In this document: piece after piece, positions 1-7,713 of the stretch | Position numbering within the stretch: the stretch's first letter is position 1 | Layout: every line of letters begins with the position of its first letter | Origin: Bacteroidales bacterium UBA5548 | GTDB lineage: Bacteria; Bacteroidota; Bacteroidia; Bacteroidales; UBA932 | Assembly (NCBI GenBank): GCA_002425935.1 | Contig: DINE01000009.1 | Span: 18,661 to 35,207, forward strand | Direction of reading: 5' to 3' | DNA: 16,547 nucleotides | The notes under the pieces: model-generated | Databases searched by the model: none | What the model saw: only the letters and a program-made list of their open reading frames with translations | What the model was told of the DNA's origin: nothing | Made by a program: the position numbers and the translations under genes

Positions 1-42
1 AAGAAATTATTAGGTGTAAATATAGTTGTAAATAGTTTAATA

Positions 43-1812
43 TCAGAATTTTAAATTCAGACCAACCCCTCCGTTTATCCCCGGAAGAGCGTAGTGTGAC
101 ATAAATACAGCACGTGAGTTTAAAACATTGTTAACCTTGACAAAGAGAGAGAGATTTTTATTGTGTACATACGTCAGTTCCAGATTGGCAATTGCATACG
201 AAGGAATGTATGTTCTTTCAGGAATATACTGAGATGAGAAAATATTCTGGAAAATCAATGCCGGACTCTTTTTGCGGTATTCTGCATCAAAGTTGAGTAC
301 TATTCTCTCTCTCCAGTTGTACCTGAAATTTGTCCTGATTTCGAGAGGAGAGGAGTTGTAATGGTTATTTGTCATATTGTTTTCGTCCCTGAATCCGAAA
401 AAATCGAATCCCGCACCGGCCTCAAGGCGGTCTGAATTCCAGGAGAGTTCCGCTCCGATTCCGGTTCGCTTTTCATGTGCATACAGTGCATCATAACTGT
501 TCCCCGGCAAATTTGTACCGGAGTACTGCCCCGGAATGGAGTAATAGTATATCTGATTATTGTATTCGTAATAACCTCCGTACAGATTAAAAGAGAGCCT
601 TTCAAACACCTTACCCTTAAAACCTCCTCTGGCTATCACAGGTTGCTCTGTGTTTTTAATGTCTATACCGGGATGAATCCAGGGATTCTGCTCTAAAAGC
701 TTTGTATATGTATTGAAATTATTCTTTCCGTCTACTCCTGCGTATATCCACAGCTTATCTTTAACTACCCCGAATGATGCCAGACCTCTGAAATAGATGT
801 TGTACTCTTTTTCTGTATTCTCCCACCAGATATTATATTTTATGCCTGCTTCAAAATCCCATCTGCCCCTTTTAAATATGTACCTTGGGTGTAATTCAAG
901 GTTTGCCCTGAGAGGAGCATCCGGGCCATTATAGGTTGATTGCTCATATGTTATACCGGCAATTATCTTATTGAAGTTTTTAAAACCGGCACCTATAAGG
1001 GCAGACAGATTAAGATTATTTTCACTTACATCTTTTTTTGTGAATGTTTCAGGTAAACCTGCAAATGTAAACCTTGCATCACCTTTGAGAGCAGAGTAGC
1101 CGACATTTAACCCGTAAATAAATGTATTGGGGTCAGGATCTGATGATTTTACGAAGAAATTTGCTGAATAGATATTGTTTCTGCCTGATAGTGAGTCCTT
1201 CATGTAAGATCTCGAGTGCGGTTCAAAAAGTCCGGAGTAGCTGTTCAGGCTATTCCGGAAAGAGCCGCTTACCCCCGATTCACCTCTTTTCCACTTATAT
1301 GAAAATTTTACTCCTGTCTGGTTGTTATAGGAGGGGGCGTAGTACTGCTGATCGCCCTGTTTAATTTTGTTCCCCTCTATAACTGTTTGGTTTAGATTGC
1401 CATGATAGGACTCATGATTTCCGTACACTAATAAAGAAAGTGACTTGGGCAACCTTGGTTGAAGATAAAATGACCCGTATGGGTTTAGGGGAAAATTACT
1501 GCCGGCACGGATGAAAAGCACAGGACTCTTTGCCTTTGCTTCGCTCTCAATAGAGGCAGATGGCAGGGGGGAAAACTCGTACAGATCTTTAATTGGCTTG
1601 TCAAATATTGTGTACCTGAAGCTCATGTCAAAGATTCCCAGTGAATCAGCAAATGAACTGAAAAGCTTACCTTTGGTTATCTCAAGCAATCTTGCATCAT
1701 AGTCACGTCTTACCTCAAGGGTGGGGTCAATCCTCTGCTGTGCAAACATTAGTGTAGAGACACTTAGGAGCAGTGCTGTGTATTTTAGTTTTAAATATTT
1801 AGTATTTTTCAT
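43..1812 (-). CDS. Plug-less TonB-receptor-like outer-membrane beta-barrel protein
   Basis: A 589-residue protein with an N-terminal signal peptide (basic start, hydrophobic core, probable cleavage after the FA at residues 23-24). A short periplasmic-looking segment to about residue 75 follows, then alternating aromatic/polar beta-strand sequence to the C-terminal Phe, the usual end of outer-membrane proteins. The last 60 residues (LSLFVKVNNVLNS followed by a Tyr/Pro/Gly turn) resemble the final strands of TonB-dependent receptors. However, no plug domain is visible: the plug hallmarks (an IRG motif, a VIRGP-type segment, GGVVNIIT) are absent, and the N-terminal segment is too short to hold one. 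It is therefore unlikely to be an ordinary gated TonB transporter. It lies 8 bp downstream of the large TPR gene and is almost certainly co-transcribed with it, suggesting a barrel/periplasmic partner pair. Substrate and role are unknown. The call as a receptor-like barrel is good; function is not assigned. Confidence 0.8.
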   Translation of the reverse strand: MKNTKYLKLKYTALLLSVSTLMFAQQRIDPTLEVRRDYDARLLEITKGKLFSSFADSLGIFDMSFRYTIFDKPIKDLYEFSPLPSASIESEAKAKSPVLFIRAGSNFPLNPYGSFYLQPRLPKSLSLLVYGNHESYHGNLNQTVIEGNKIKQGDQQYYAPSYNNQTGVKFSYKWKRGESGVSGSFRNSLNSYSGLFEPHSRSYMKDSLSGRNNIYSANFFVKSSDPDPNTFIYGLNVGYSALKGDARFTFAGLPETFTKKDVSENNLNLSALIGAGFKNFNKIIAGITYEQSTYNGPDAPLRANLELHPRYIFKRGRWDFEAGIKYNIWWENTEKEYNIYFRGLASFGVVKDKLWIYAGVDGKNNFNTYTKLLEQNPWIHPGIDIKNTEQPVIARGGFKGKVFERLSFNLYGGYYEYNNQIYYYSIPGQYSGTNLPGNSYDALYAHEKRTGIGAELSWNSDRLEAGAGFDFFGFRDENNMTNNHYNSSPLEIRTNFRYNWRERIVLNFDAEYRKKSPALIFQNIFSSQYIPERTYIPSYAIANLELTYVHNKNLSLFVKVNNVLNSRAVFMSHYALPGINGGVGLNLKF

Positions 1813-1820
1813 AAGGCCAT

Positions 1821-4800
1821 CTATTTTCTTTCAGAAATTTTTGTAAGTCTCATTTTAAGCTGCTCTTCTATATCATCTTTTTTCTGAGGTTTGTAAGAGT
1901 CAAGTATGCTCTTGTAGGTCGCCTCTGCCTGATCCCAGTTATCTCTCTCGGCAAATGAGTCGCCGAGCAGAATATAACTTTTTGCCAGCCAGTAACTTTG
2001 TGGACTTCTGCTGTCCGCAAAGGAGTATACATCTTTCTCCACTTTCTGGAAATCACCTTTGTCGAACGAGTCGGAGATTAACAGGTAGGCACTCTCTGCA
2101 CCCTCCGGGGTTACTTTGTTTCTTGCAAGATCGGTAAGGTAAGGCGTCGCCTTGGTTCTGTCTCCTAAAAGCCAGTATGATTTTGCGATAACATATTTAA
2201 CCCTTGTTCTCTCCTGATCGGAAATTCCGAAACTCTCGCTTCTCTGACCTTCTGCGATAGCATTTTCATACTGTTTGTCCATGAAAAACGAGTTCATCTT
2301 TCCAAGCTGTGCCTCTATCTTGTTGTTGTCAAGTTGAGCGATTCTGCTAAGTGTTGAGTACGCTTTCCCTGCCTCCCTGTAGTTCTCTATCTGATAGGAG
2401 ATTCTTGCATAATTGAGTGTTGCAAGCTCGGTGAAAGAGCCCTCTCCGGTCTCCATTACTTTAAGGAAAGCGTCGAGCGCCAGCTCGGGTTTTCCGGTTT
2501 TCTGATATGATTCGCCAAGATAGAAATAGGCCTGAGGGGCTTTGCCTCCTTTAGGATAGCTTCTTAAAAAAGAGTTCAGTGAACTAACAGCCTGAGCAAA
2601 GTTGCCTGATAAAAAGTGTTTCTCGGCAGAACTGAAGAGAATCAGTTCACGCTCATCAGTCGTTCTTACTTTAGACAAGCCAAGTCCGTCCAGAAATGCA
2701 AGAAACTCCTCGGCTCTCCCCTGGTCCTGATAAATATTCTCAAGTCCCGCTATAGCTGCAGATGCCTCGGGAGATTGAGGCGCCTGTTCCAGAATCCTTT
2801 TGTAATATTCTGCTGCATTGGTGCTTTCGCCTCTGTTTAAGGCAATAAGACCCAGTTCAAGAAGTGCCTTTGGATAGAAATGAGTTGTAGTGAATTTATC
2901 TCTCAGTTCTGTGAAATACTCTGTTGCCTCTGAGTAGCGTCCGGTTTGAACAAGTGTCCGCCCAAGTTCGTAAAGAACTTCGGGGTAGAGGTGTTGCCCA
3001 AGATTTGCCGAGACCAGCTCTTTAAGAAGGGATGACTTTCTGTTATCGTCGCCAAGAAGACCGTAAGCTATTGCCATCTGATAAGATGAGTACTGCTTAA
3101 GCGCCGGGTTGCTGTTGCTTACACCCGAAAACGCAGTAATTGCCTCGGTATATTTTCTCTGCATAAACAAACAATCTCCAAGTCGTGTAACAGCTTCATC
3201 TGCATACAAAATATCACCCTTTGGCAGGTTTAGGTAACGTTTAAACCAAGCCTCAGCCTGTTCGAAATTTGCAAGTTTAAAGTATGAATAGGCAAGGTTA
3301 TACAACGAAGTCGGGTACTCCCTGTTGCCTTTAAATGTGTTGTTCCTTGTTGCCAGTGCCAGATTTATGTCAACCGAGCGCTGGAATTTATTATCACGGT
3401 AATAGGCCTCTGCCAGCCAGAACTGGGTTACATTTAGCAGGTTATTGTTGTAGTTCCCATTTGTTACAGATAGTTCGAATACGGGGATTGCCTCTCTGTA
3501 GGCACCCAGATTTACTAACTGCATTCCTCTCAGAAAGGTTGCCTTTTGCAGATTGATAATATCTTTTGAAGATGGATTCCTGATTGTACGCAAAACATCA
3601 ATTGCCGATTTATAGTCCTGTCTTAAAAGGTATGATGTGGCAATGTAATTTTGTATTTCATTGTATTTATGCTCTGTAGGTGCGTATGTGTCGAGGTAGC
3701 GTCTGAAAACGGTAATATCGGAATTCAGATCAAATGAGAGTTTTGCGTAGTTGAACATTGCATCCTCTTTGATTGTAAGATCGTGCATTCCCTCTGATGC
3801 ATATCTGAAACTTGCAAGGGCCTCTACTTTGTTTTTAATCTCGATGTAACATCTTCCAAGGTGATAAGCTGCATTTTGGGAAAGGGAGTCATCTTCTCCC
3901 AGAACCTGCCTGAGTATCTCAATTGCCTGATCAAATTTTTTCTGCGAGTAAGCAATGATGCCTGCGTAGTAAATATCTTTTCTTGTGAGAGTTCCGCTCT
4001 CTGCTGAGTATTTGTCAAAATAAAACTGTGCCTTCTCTGTGTTTCCAAGCGCAAAAAATGATTCAGAAACAACTCTTGCCGTCTTGATTCTGAGCTCTCC
4101 TGTAAGTTGATTGTAAAGAGATTCCCCGTTCTGAATTACAAATTGGTACTCCTTAAGCATAAACCTGCTTTCAAGAATATAATATTTAGCCAGAAGTGTA
4201 AAGCGAGGATCTTTTTCAATTTTTCCAAAAAGTTCTGTAGCCTTTTTGAAGTCCCTCTTCATATACTCTATGTGTGCTGAGTAATAGATTGCCGGATTTG
4301 AGTAGCTCCCGAATGGCAGTCTGCCTACAGCCGCAAAGCAGTCGAAGGCTTTTTGGTTATTTCCTGTGCGGAGATTTGCGTACCCGTATTTAAAATAATA
4401 CTCTGCCTTTTGGGAGGCAGGGAGCATTTTGGGGTCAATTTCTGAAAGAATAGTTAATGCTTCGGTGAAATTACCTGTATTGAAGTAGTATGAACCATAC
4501 TTAAGGTCAATTTCATTCATTTTAACTGTCTCAGGAAAATCCTGCTTTAACTTTCTGACTCTGTAATCGATATCAGGTCTTGACATCTCAATCGTAATGA
4601 GTGTAAGATAGCTCTCAATAAAAGAGACCGAAGCTTTGTCGGTTGGGTCTGCTCTTTGCAATAACTCTGTAAACTCCTTTTCAGCTGCACTAAATAATCC
4701 TTTATTGTAAAGATTTACAGCCTCTTTATACTGGCGGGATACTTTTCCCGGGAGTTGTGCGTTTAATATATTGTTAACCGGAAGTATTAGCAGAGCAGAC

Positions 4801-4838
4801 ATCAGCAGCATCATACCTCTCCATTGTTTGATTCCCAT
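1821..4838 (-). CDS. Large secreted tetratricopeptide-repeat protein
   Basis: A 1005-residue protein with a signal peptide at residues 1-28 (hydrophobic run MMLLMSALLILPV, ending near LNAQ). There is no lipobox Cys, so it is probably periplasmic. Nearly all the rest is TPR-like helix pairs: I can pick out roughly 25 units with the alternating A/G-Y-x-G and A-x-x-x-F/Y pattern. Clear examples are AEYYFKYGYANLRTGNNQKA (about 146-165), TSLYNLAYSYFKLANFEQA, PQAYFYLGESYQKTGKPELA and a final unit near 960-990. No enzymatic domain is visible. The protein should be a long superhelical scaffold for protein-protein contacts. It is the first gene of an operon with the barrel gene 8 bp downstream and has its own TAnnTTTG promoter, shared back-to-back with ftsE. 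Periplasmic TPR proteins of Bacteroidota often work with outer-membrane complexes, so an assembly or envelope role is plausible, but I do not recognise a named family. Confidence 0.85.
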   Translation of the reverse strand: MGIKQWRGMMLLMSALLILPVNNILNAQLPGKVSRQYKEAVNLYNKGLFSAAEKEFTELLQRADPTDKASVSFIESYLTLITIEMSRPDIDYRVRKLKQDFPETVKMNEIDLKYGSYYFNTGNFTEALTILSEIDPKMLPASQKAEYYFKYGYANLRTGNNQKAFDCFAAVGRLPFGSYSNPAIYYSAHIEYMKRDFKKATELFGKIEKDPRFTLLAKYYILESRFMLKEYQFVIQNGESLYNQLTGELRIKTARVVSESFFALGNTEKAQFYFDKYSAESGTLTRKDIYYAGIIAYSQKKFDQAIEILRQVLGEDDSLSQNAAYHLGRCYIEIKNKVEALASFRYASEGMHDLTIKEDAMFNYAKLSFDLNSDITVFRRYLDTYAPTEHKYNEIQNYIATSYLLRQDYKSAIDVLRTIRNPSSKDIINLQKATFLRGMQLVNLGAYREAIPVFELSVTNGNYNNNLLNVTQFWLAEAYYRDNKFQRSVDINLALATRNNTFKGNREYPTSLYNLAYSYFKLANFEQAEAWFKRYLNLPKGDILYADEAVTRLGDCLFMQRKYTEAITAFSGVSNSNPALKQYSSYQMAIAYGLLGDDNRKSSLLKELVSANLGQHLYPEVLYELGRTLVQTGRYSEATEYFTELRDKFTTTHFYPKALLELGLIALNRGESTNAAEYYKRILEQAPQSPEASAAIAGLENIYQDQGRAEEFLAFLDGLGLSKVRTTDERELILFSSAEKHFLSGNFAQAVSSLNSFLRSYPKGGKAPQAYFYLGESYQKTGKPELALDAFLKVMETGEGSFTELATLNYARISYQIENYREAGKAYSTLSRIAQLDNNKIEAQLGKMNSFFMDKQYENAIAEGQRSESFGISDQERTRVKYVIAKSYWLLGDRTKATPYLTDLARNKVTPEGAESAYLLISDSFDKGDFQKVEKDVYSFADSRSPQSYWLAKSYILLGDSFAERDNWDQAEATYKSILDSYKPQKKDDIEEQLKMRLTKISERK

Positions 4839-4873
4839 TGCAGATTGTTTTAATTAAATGGCAGTTTAAACCC

Positions 4874-4881
4874 CAAATTTA
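4874..4881 (-). promoter_or_regulatory. -7 promoter element for the TPR-barrel operon
   Basis: Read on the minus strand this is TAAATTTG, a perfect match to the Bacteroidota -7 consensus TAnnTTTG. It lies 35 bp upstream of the TPR start codon, leaving a predicted leader of about 30 nt. No good -33 TTG partner is visible at the usual 19-21 bp. It is separated by one base from an identical element on the plus strand. Confidence 0.6.
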
Positions 4882-4882
4882 G

Positions 4883-4890
4883 TAAATTTG
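4883..4890 (+). promoter_or_regulatory. -7 promoter element for ftsE-nth
   Basis: TAAATTTG matches TAnnTTTG exactly and ends 20 bp before the ftsE ATG. Transcription would start around 4895. The mirror copy at 4874-4881 on the other strand makes a 17-base palindrome with a single central G. A convincing -33 box is not seen. Confidence 0.6.
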
Positions 4891-4910
4891 CCTTTATAAA
4901 CACAGAAAAA

Positions 4911-5639
4911 ATGACTTCAGACAGATCACTTCCCATTATACAATTTTTTGATGCTGACATTGCCAAAGAGGAGAACCTGATAATTTCAGGACTGAACTTG
5001 TCTGTTAACAGGGGTGACTTTGTTTATCTGCTTGGAAGGGTAGGGAGCGGAAAGACCTCGATTATAAAAAGCATAATTGCCGAAACTCCATTAAAATCGG
5101 GACGTGCTAAGGTTGCAGGGTTCAGTCTGGAGAAGATAAAACAAAAAGAGATACCCTTTCTAAGAAGAAGAATTGGGGTTGTTTTTCAGGATTTCCAACT
5201 TCTTACAGACAGATCTGTTTACGATAATCTCCGCTTTGTTTTGCTGGCTACAGGCTGGACAAGGGGCAGCGATATCGATCAGGCCATTAAAGAGTGTCTG
5301 GAGAGTGTGGATATGTTAAGAAAGAGTCATAAGATGCCACATCAGTTATCAGGCGGTGAACAGCAGCGTGTTGCAATCGCACGCGCACTTCTTAACAATC
5401 CGGAAATTATTCTGGCTGATGAACCTACCGGAAACCTCGACTCCGAAACAGCGGGAGAGATAATGGATCTCCTCACAAACATTCACAAACTTTATGAGCC
5501 AGCAATAATATTCGTAACTCATAACAGGGCTCTTATGAAGCGTTACCCTGGAAGGGTGCTTATCTGTGAAAACATGAGCTGCCGCGAAATTGAGATTTCT
5601 CAGGAGATTGACTTTTCCCAGTTGCTTGACATTTGGTAA
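4911..5639 (+). CDS. ftsE: FtsE-type ABC transporter ATP-binding protein
   Basis: A 242-residue ATP-binding cassette protein with all the key motifs: Walker A GRVGSGKTS (42-50), Q-loop Gln at 93 in VVFQDFQLL, signature LSGGE (146-150), Walker B IILADE (166-171) with D-loop GNLD, and switch His 204 in VTHN. The run VVFQDFQLL...LSGGEQQRVAIARAL with the short length is typical of the FtsE/LolD/MacB group, and FtsE fits best. In the family, FtsE pairs with the membrane protein FtsX to control peptidoglycan hydrolases at the division site. No ftsX or other permease lies next to it, so the partner must be elsewhere; without it, LolD-like lipoprotein transport cannot be excluded. It is about 20 residues longer than the E. 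coli protein because of an acidic C-terminal tail. The gene is followed 4 bp later by nth and is probably co-transcribed with it. Confidence 0.8.
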   Translation: MTSDRSLPIIQFFDADIAKEENLIISGLNLSVNRGDFVYLLGRVGSGKTSIIKSIIAETPLKSGRAKVAGFSLEKIKQKEIPFLRRRIGVVFQDFQLLTDRSVYDNLRFVLLATGWTRGSDIDQAIKECLESVDMLRKSHKMPHQLSGGEQQRVAIARALLNNPEIILADEPTGNLDSETAGEIMDLLTNIHKLYEPAIIFVTHNRALMKRYPGRVLICENMSCREIEISQEIDFSQLLDIW

Positions 5640-5643
5640 AAGG

Positions 5644-6309
5644 ATGACAACCAAAGAGAGATACACTGCCGTAATCGACTGGTTCCTGAAAAATATGCCG
5701 GATGTCAGGAGTGAGCTAAATTACAGCAATCCCTATGAGCTTGTTGTAGCAGTAATTTTATCGGCTCAATGTACCGATAAGAGGGTAAACCTTGTAACAC
5801 CACATTTTTTCAAAAAATTTCCAGATGTGCAAAAGCTTGCATCTGCGACTGAAGCAGATATATTTGAAGTAATTAAATCTGTTACCTACCCAAACAGTAA
5901 GAGTAAAAATCTTCTTGGGATGGCAAAACTTCTCCGTTTGGAGTACAATTCAGAGGTGCCGTCTGACACAGAGTTACTTCAAAAGTTACCGGGTGTAGGC
6001 AGAAAAACTGCAAATGTTATTGCATCAGTACTATTTAATAAGCCTGTTATAGCGGTTGATACTCATGTTTTTAGAGTTTCCCTAAGAGTGGGACTCTCCT
6101 CTTCGGATACACCTATTGGTGTTGAGCTTGATCTTACGGCCAATATACCCGAAAAATTAAGGGCAACTGCACACCATTGGCTGATTTTGCATGGCCGGTA
6201 TGTGTGTGTTGCCCGTAAACCTAAATGTGAAAGTTGCGGATTATCTCCCTTCTGTCTCCATTACCATAAGACCGGCGGGGCAAATCTCCATAAAAGTGGC
6301 GCCGTTTGA
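5644..6309 (+). CDS. nth: Endonuclease III (DNA glycosylase/AP lyase)
   Basis: A base-excision-repair enzyme that removes oxidised pyrimidines and nicks the resulting abasic site. The 221-residue protein carries the helix-hairpin-helix LPGVGRKTA (115-123) with catalytic Lys 121, catalytic Asp 139 in AVDTHV, and the C-terminal 4Fe-4S loop with Cys 188, 195, 198 and 204 spaced C-x6-C-x2-C-x5-C. Length and residue positions match E. coli Nth (Lys 120, Asp 138) within one residue. I chose the ATG at 5644. An in-frame ATG exists at 5590, but starting there would overlap ftsE by 50 bases and add 18 unrelated residues. The gene starts 4 bp after the ftsE stop. Its last 22 codons, including that of the fourth cluster cysteine, lie in antisense overlap with the end of pyk. 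Confidence 0.95.
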   Translation: MTTKERYTAVIDWFLKNMPDVRSELNYSNPYELVVAVILSAQCTDKRVNLVTPHFFKKFPDVQKLASATEADIFEVIKSVTYPNSKSKNLLGMAKLLRLEYNSEVPSDTELLQKLPGVGRKTANVIASVLFNKPVIAVDTHVFRVSLRVGLSSSDTPIGVELDLTANIPEKLRATAHHWLILHGRYVCVARKPKCESCGLSPFCLHYHKTGGANLHKSGAV

Positions 6310-7674
6310 CGGTCCGAAACTGCCTCCCACAACTCCGATCATATCCTCTTTTGTGAATCTGTTTTCGTCCAGAAGAGTGTTTATAGAATTTTTAATAAAC
6401 TCATCCTTGCTGGCAGTGGGATCCATAGAATAAGCATGTACACCGTATGAAAGTGCAAGTTCTCTCATTACATAAGGGGTGTAACACATTGCGTATATTG
6501 GTGTTTTAGGGCGGAACGCCGAAAGGTATCTCCCTGTCCTCCCGGTCCTTGTGTCAAACACCATTGCAACAATCGGGAGTTTTCTTGTAGCACTTACGAG
6601 CTGACAGCTCAGAACAGCAGCAACCGGGTGAGTAATGTCCATTAATTCAAGAGAGTAAGATGGCTTCACCTGACACTCAATCTCATTTGCTATTTTTGTC
6701 ATTGTCCTTACTGCCTCAGCTGCATATTTACCGTTAGCAGTCTCTCCGCTTAGCATAATTGCATCGGTGCCCTGATATATTGCGTTTGCAACGTCGCTAA
6801 CCTCTGCTCGTGTAGGGCGCGGGTTTTCGATCATTGAGTGAAGCATTTGTGTTGCAATGATAACCGGCTTTTTTCGCTCCTGACACTTTTTGATGATCTG
6901 CCTCTGAATAACCGGAATTTTTTGATATTCTATCTCTACTCCAAGGTCTCCCCGTGCAACCATTGCACCGTAGCAGTGAGAGAGAATCTCGTCAATATTG
7001 TCGACCCCCTCCTGATTTTCGATCTTGGCAATAATCTTAATATGGCTGTTGTGCTTGTCTAGAATTTTCTGTACTTCAATAAGATCCTTTTTGTTTCTGA
7101 CAAATGAATGTGCTATAAAATCAATATCATTTCTGATAGCCCAAAGTATATACTCTTTGTCCCTGTCGGAAATGGAAGGGAGGTTAACCTGTACATTGGG
7201 AATATTGATGCTCTTTCTACCCTTTATTGTGCCATCGTTATTAGCATTACAATATAGTCTTGTCGCGCTTTTTTTAACAACAGTAAGTGAAATCTCACCA
7301 TCGTCAATAAGAATATTCGATCCGACAGGAATTTCTGGAACAAGGTGGTTATAATTTGTGTAGAGCAGACCGTTCCCGGATACTCCAAGAGGGTTGTCTT
7401 CAAATATAACCTCATCACCTGTTTTTACAAAAAAGCCTTTGTCCTCTGACATATTGGTGATTCTGATTTCCGGACCCTTTGTGTCTACAAGTATGGCAAT
7501 TTTATCCGACACCTTTCTTGTGTTCTCCACAATCGGAAGCGATGACTCAAGTGTAGTATGTGCAGAATTGATTCTCACCACATTCATCCCCTCATTATAT
7601 AATCCCTTTATAAATTCAACGCTGCAGTTTCTGTCCGAAACAGTGCAAATAATCTTGGTTTTCTTTTCCGCCAT
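6241..7674 (-). CDS. pyk: Pyruvate kinase
   Basis: The cytoplasmic glycolytic enzyme that converts phosphoenolpyruvate and ADP to pyruvate and ATP. The 477-residue protein has the standard order: barrel start with GMNVVRINSAH (29-39), DTKGPEIR (64-71), then the inserted B (lid) domain at roughly 72-165. The barrel resumes with the catalytic Lys 217 and metal ligand Glu 219 in IIAKIENQEG, ARGDLG (240-245), and the long conserved block around TQMLHSMIENPRPTRAE (275-291) and MLSGETANGKY (307-317). A C-terminal domain of about 130 residues follows. Length is usual for the family and no domain is missing. It is a single gene transcribed away from xerD and convergent with nth; the two coding regions overlap by 69 bp at their 3' ends. 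Confidence 0.97.
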   Translation of the reverse strand: MAEKKTKIICTVSDRNCSVEFIKGLYNEGMNVVRINSAHTTLESSLPIVENTRKVSDKIAILVDTKGPEIRITNMSEDKGFFVKTGDEVIFEDNPLGVSGNGLLYTNYNHLVPEIPVGSNILIDDGEISLTVVKKSATRLYCNANNDGTIKGRKSINIPNVQVNLPSISDRDKEYILWAIRNDIDFIAHSFVRNKKDLIEVQKILDKHNSHIKIIAKIENQEGVDNIDEILSHCYGAMVARGDLGVEIEYQKIPVIQRQIIKKCQERKKPVIIATQMLHSMIENPRPTRAEVSDVANAIYQGTDAIMLSGETANGKYAAEAVRTMTKIANEIECQVKPSYSLELMDITHPVAAVLSCQLVSATRKLPIVAMVFDTRTGRTGRYLSAFRPKTPIYAMCYTPYVMRELALSYGVHAYSMDPTASKDEFIKNSINTLLDENRFTKEDMIGVVGGSFGPSNGATFMEICPAGLMVMETEGR

Positions 7675-7682
7675 AATTCTTC

Positions 7683-7690
7683 TAAATTTG
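7683..7690 (+). promoter_or_regulatory. -7 promoter element for xerD
   Basis: TAAATTTG matches TAnnTTTG and precedes the TTG start of xerD by 23 bp. The nearest upstream TTG (7655-7657) is 25 bp away, longer than the usual spacing, so the -33 element is uncertain. It points towards the pyk element four bases further on. Confidence 0.5.
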
Positions 7691-7694
7691 TATG

Positions 7695-7702
7695 CAAAAG
7701 TA
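7695..7702 (-). promoter_or_regulatory. -7 promoter element for pyk
   Basis: Read on the minus strand this is TACTTTTG, matching TAnnTTTG. The predicted start site is near 7688, giving pyk a leader of roughly 15 nt. The element faces the xerD element, so the first transcribed bases of the two genes would overlap. Confidence 0.5.
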
Positions 7703-7713
7703 ATTCATTTTAT

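Noticed and set aside
1..42. Terminator for the TPR-barrel operon
   Set aside because: No G/C stem with a T-run on the minus strand is visible in these 42 bases. The terminator, if any, lies outside the window.
5590..5643. Longer nth reading frame starting at the ATG at 5590
   Set aside because: It would overlap ftsE by 50 bases and add 18 residues not found in endonuclease III. The ATG at 5644 gives the normal length and active-site positions.
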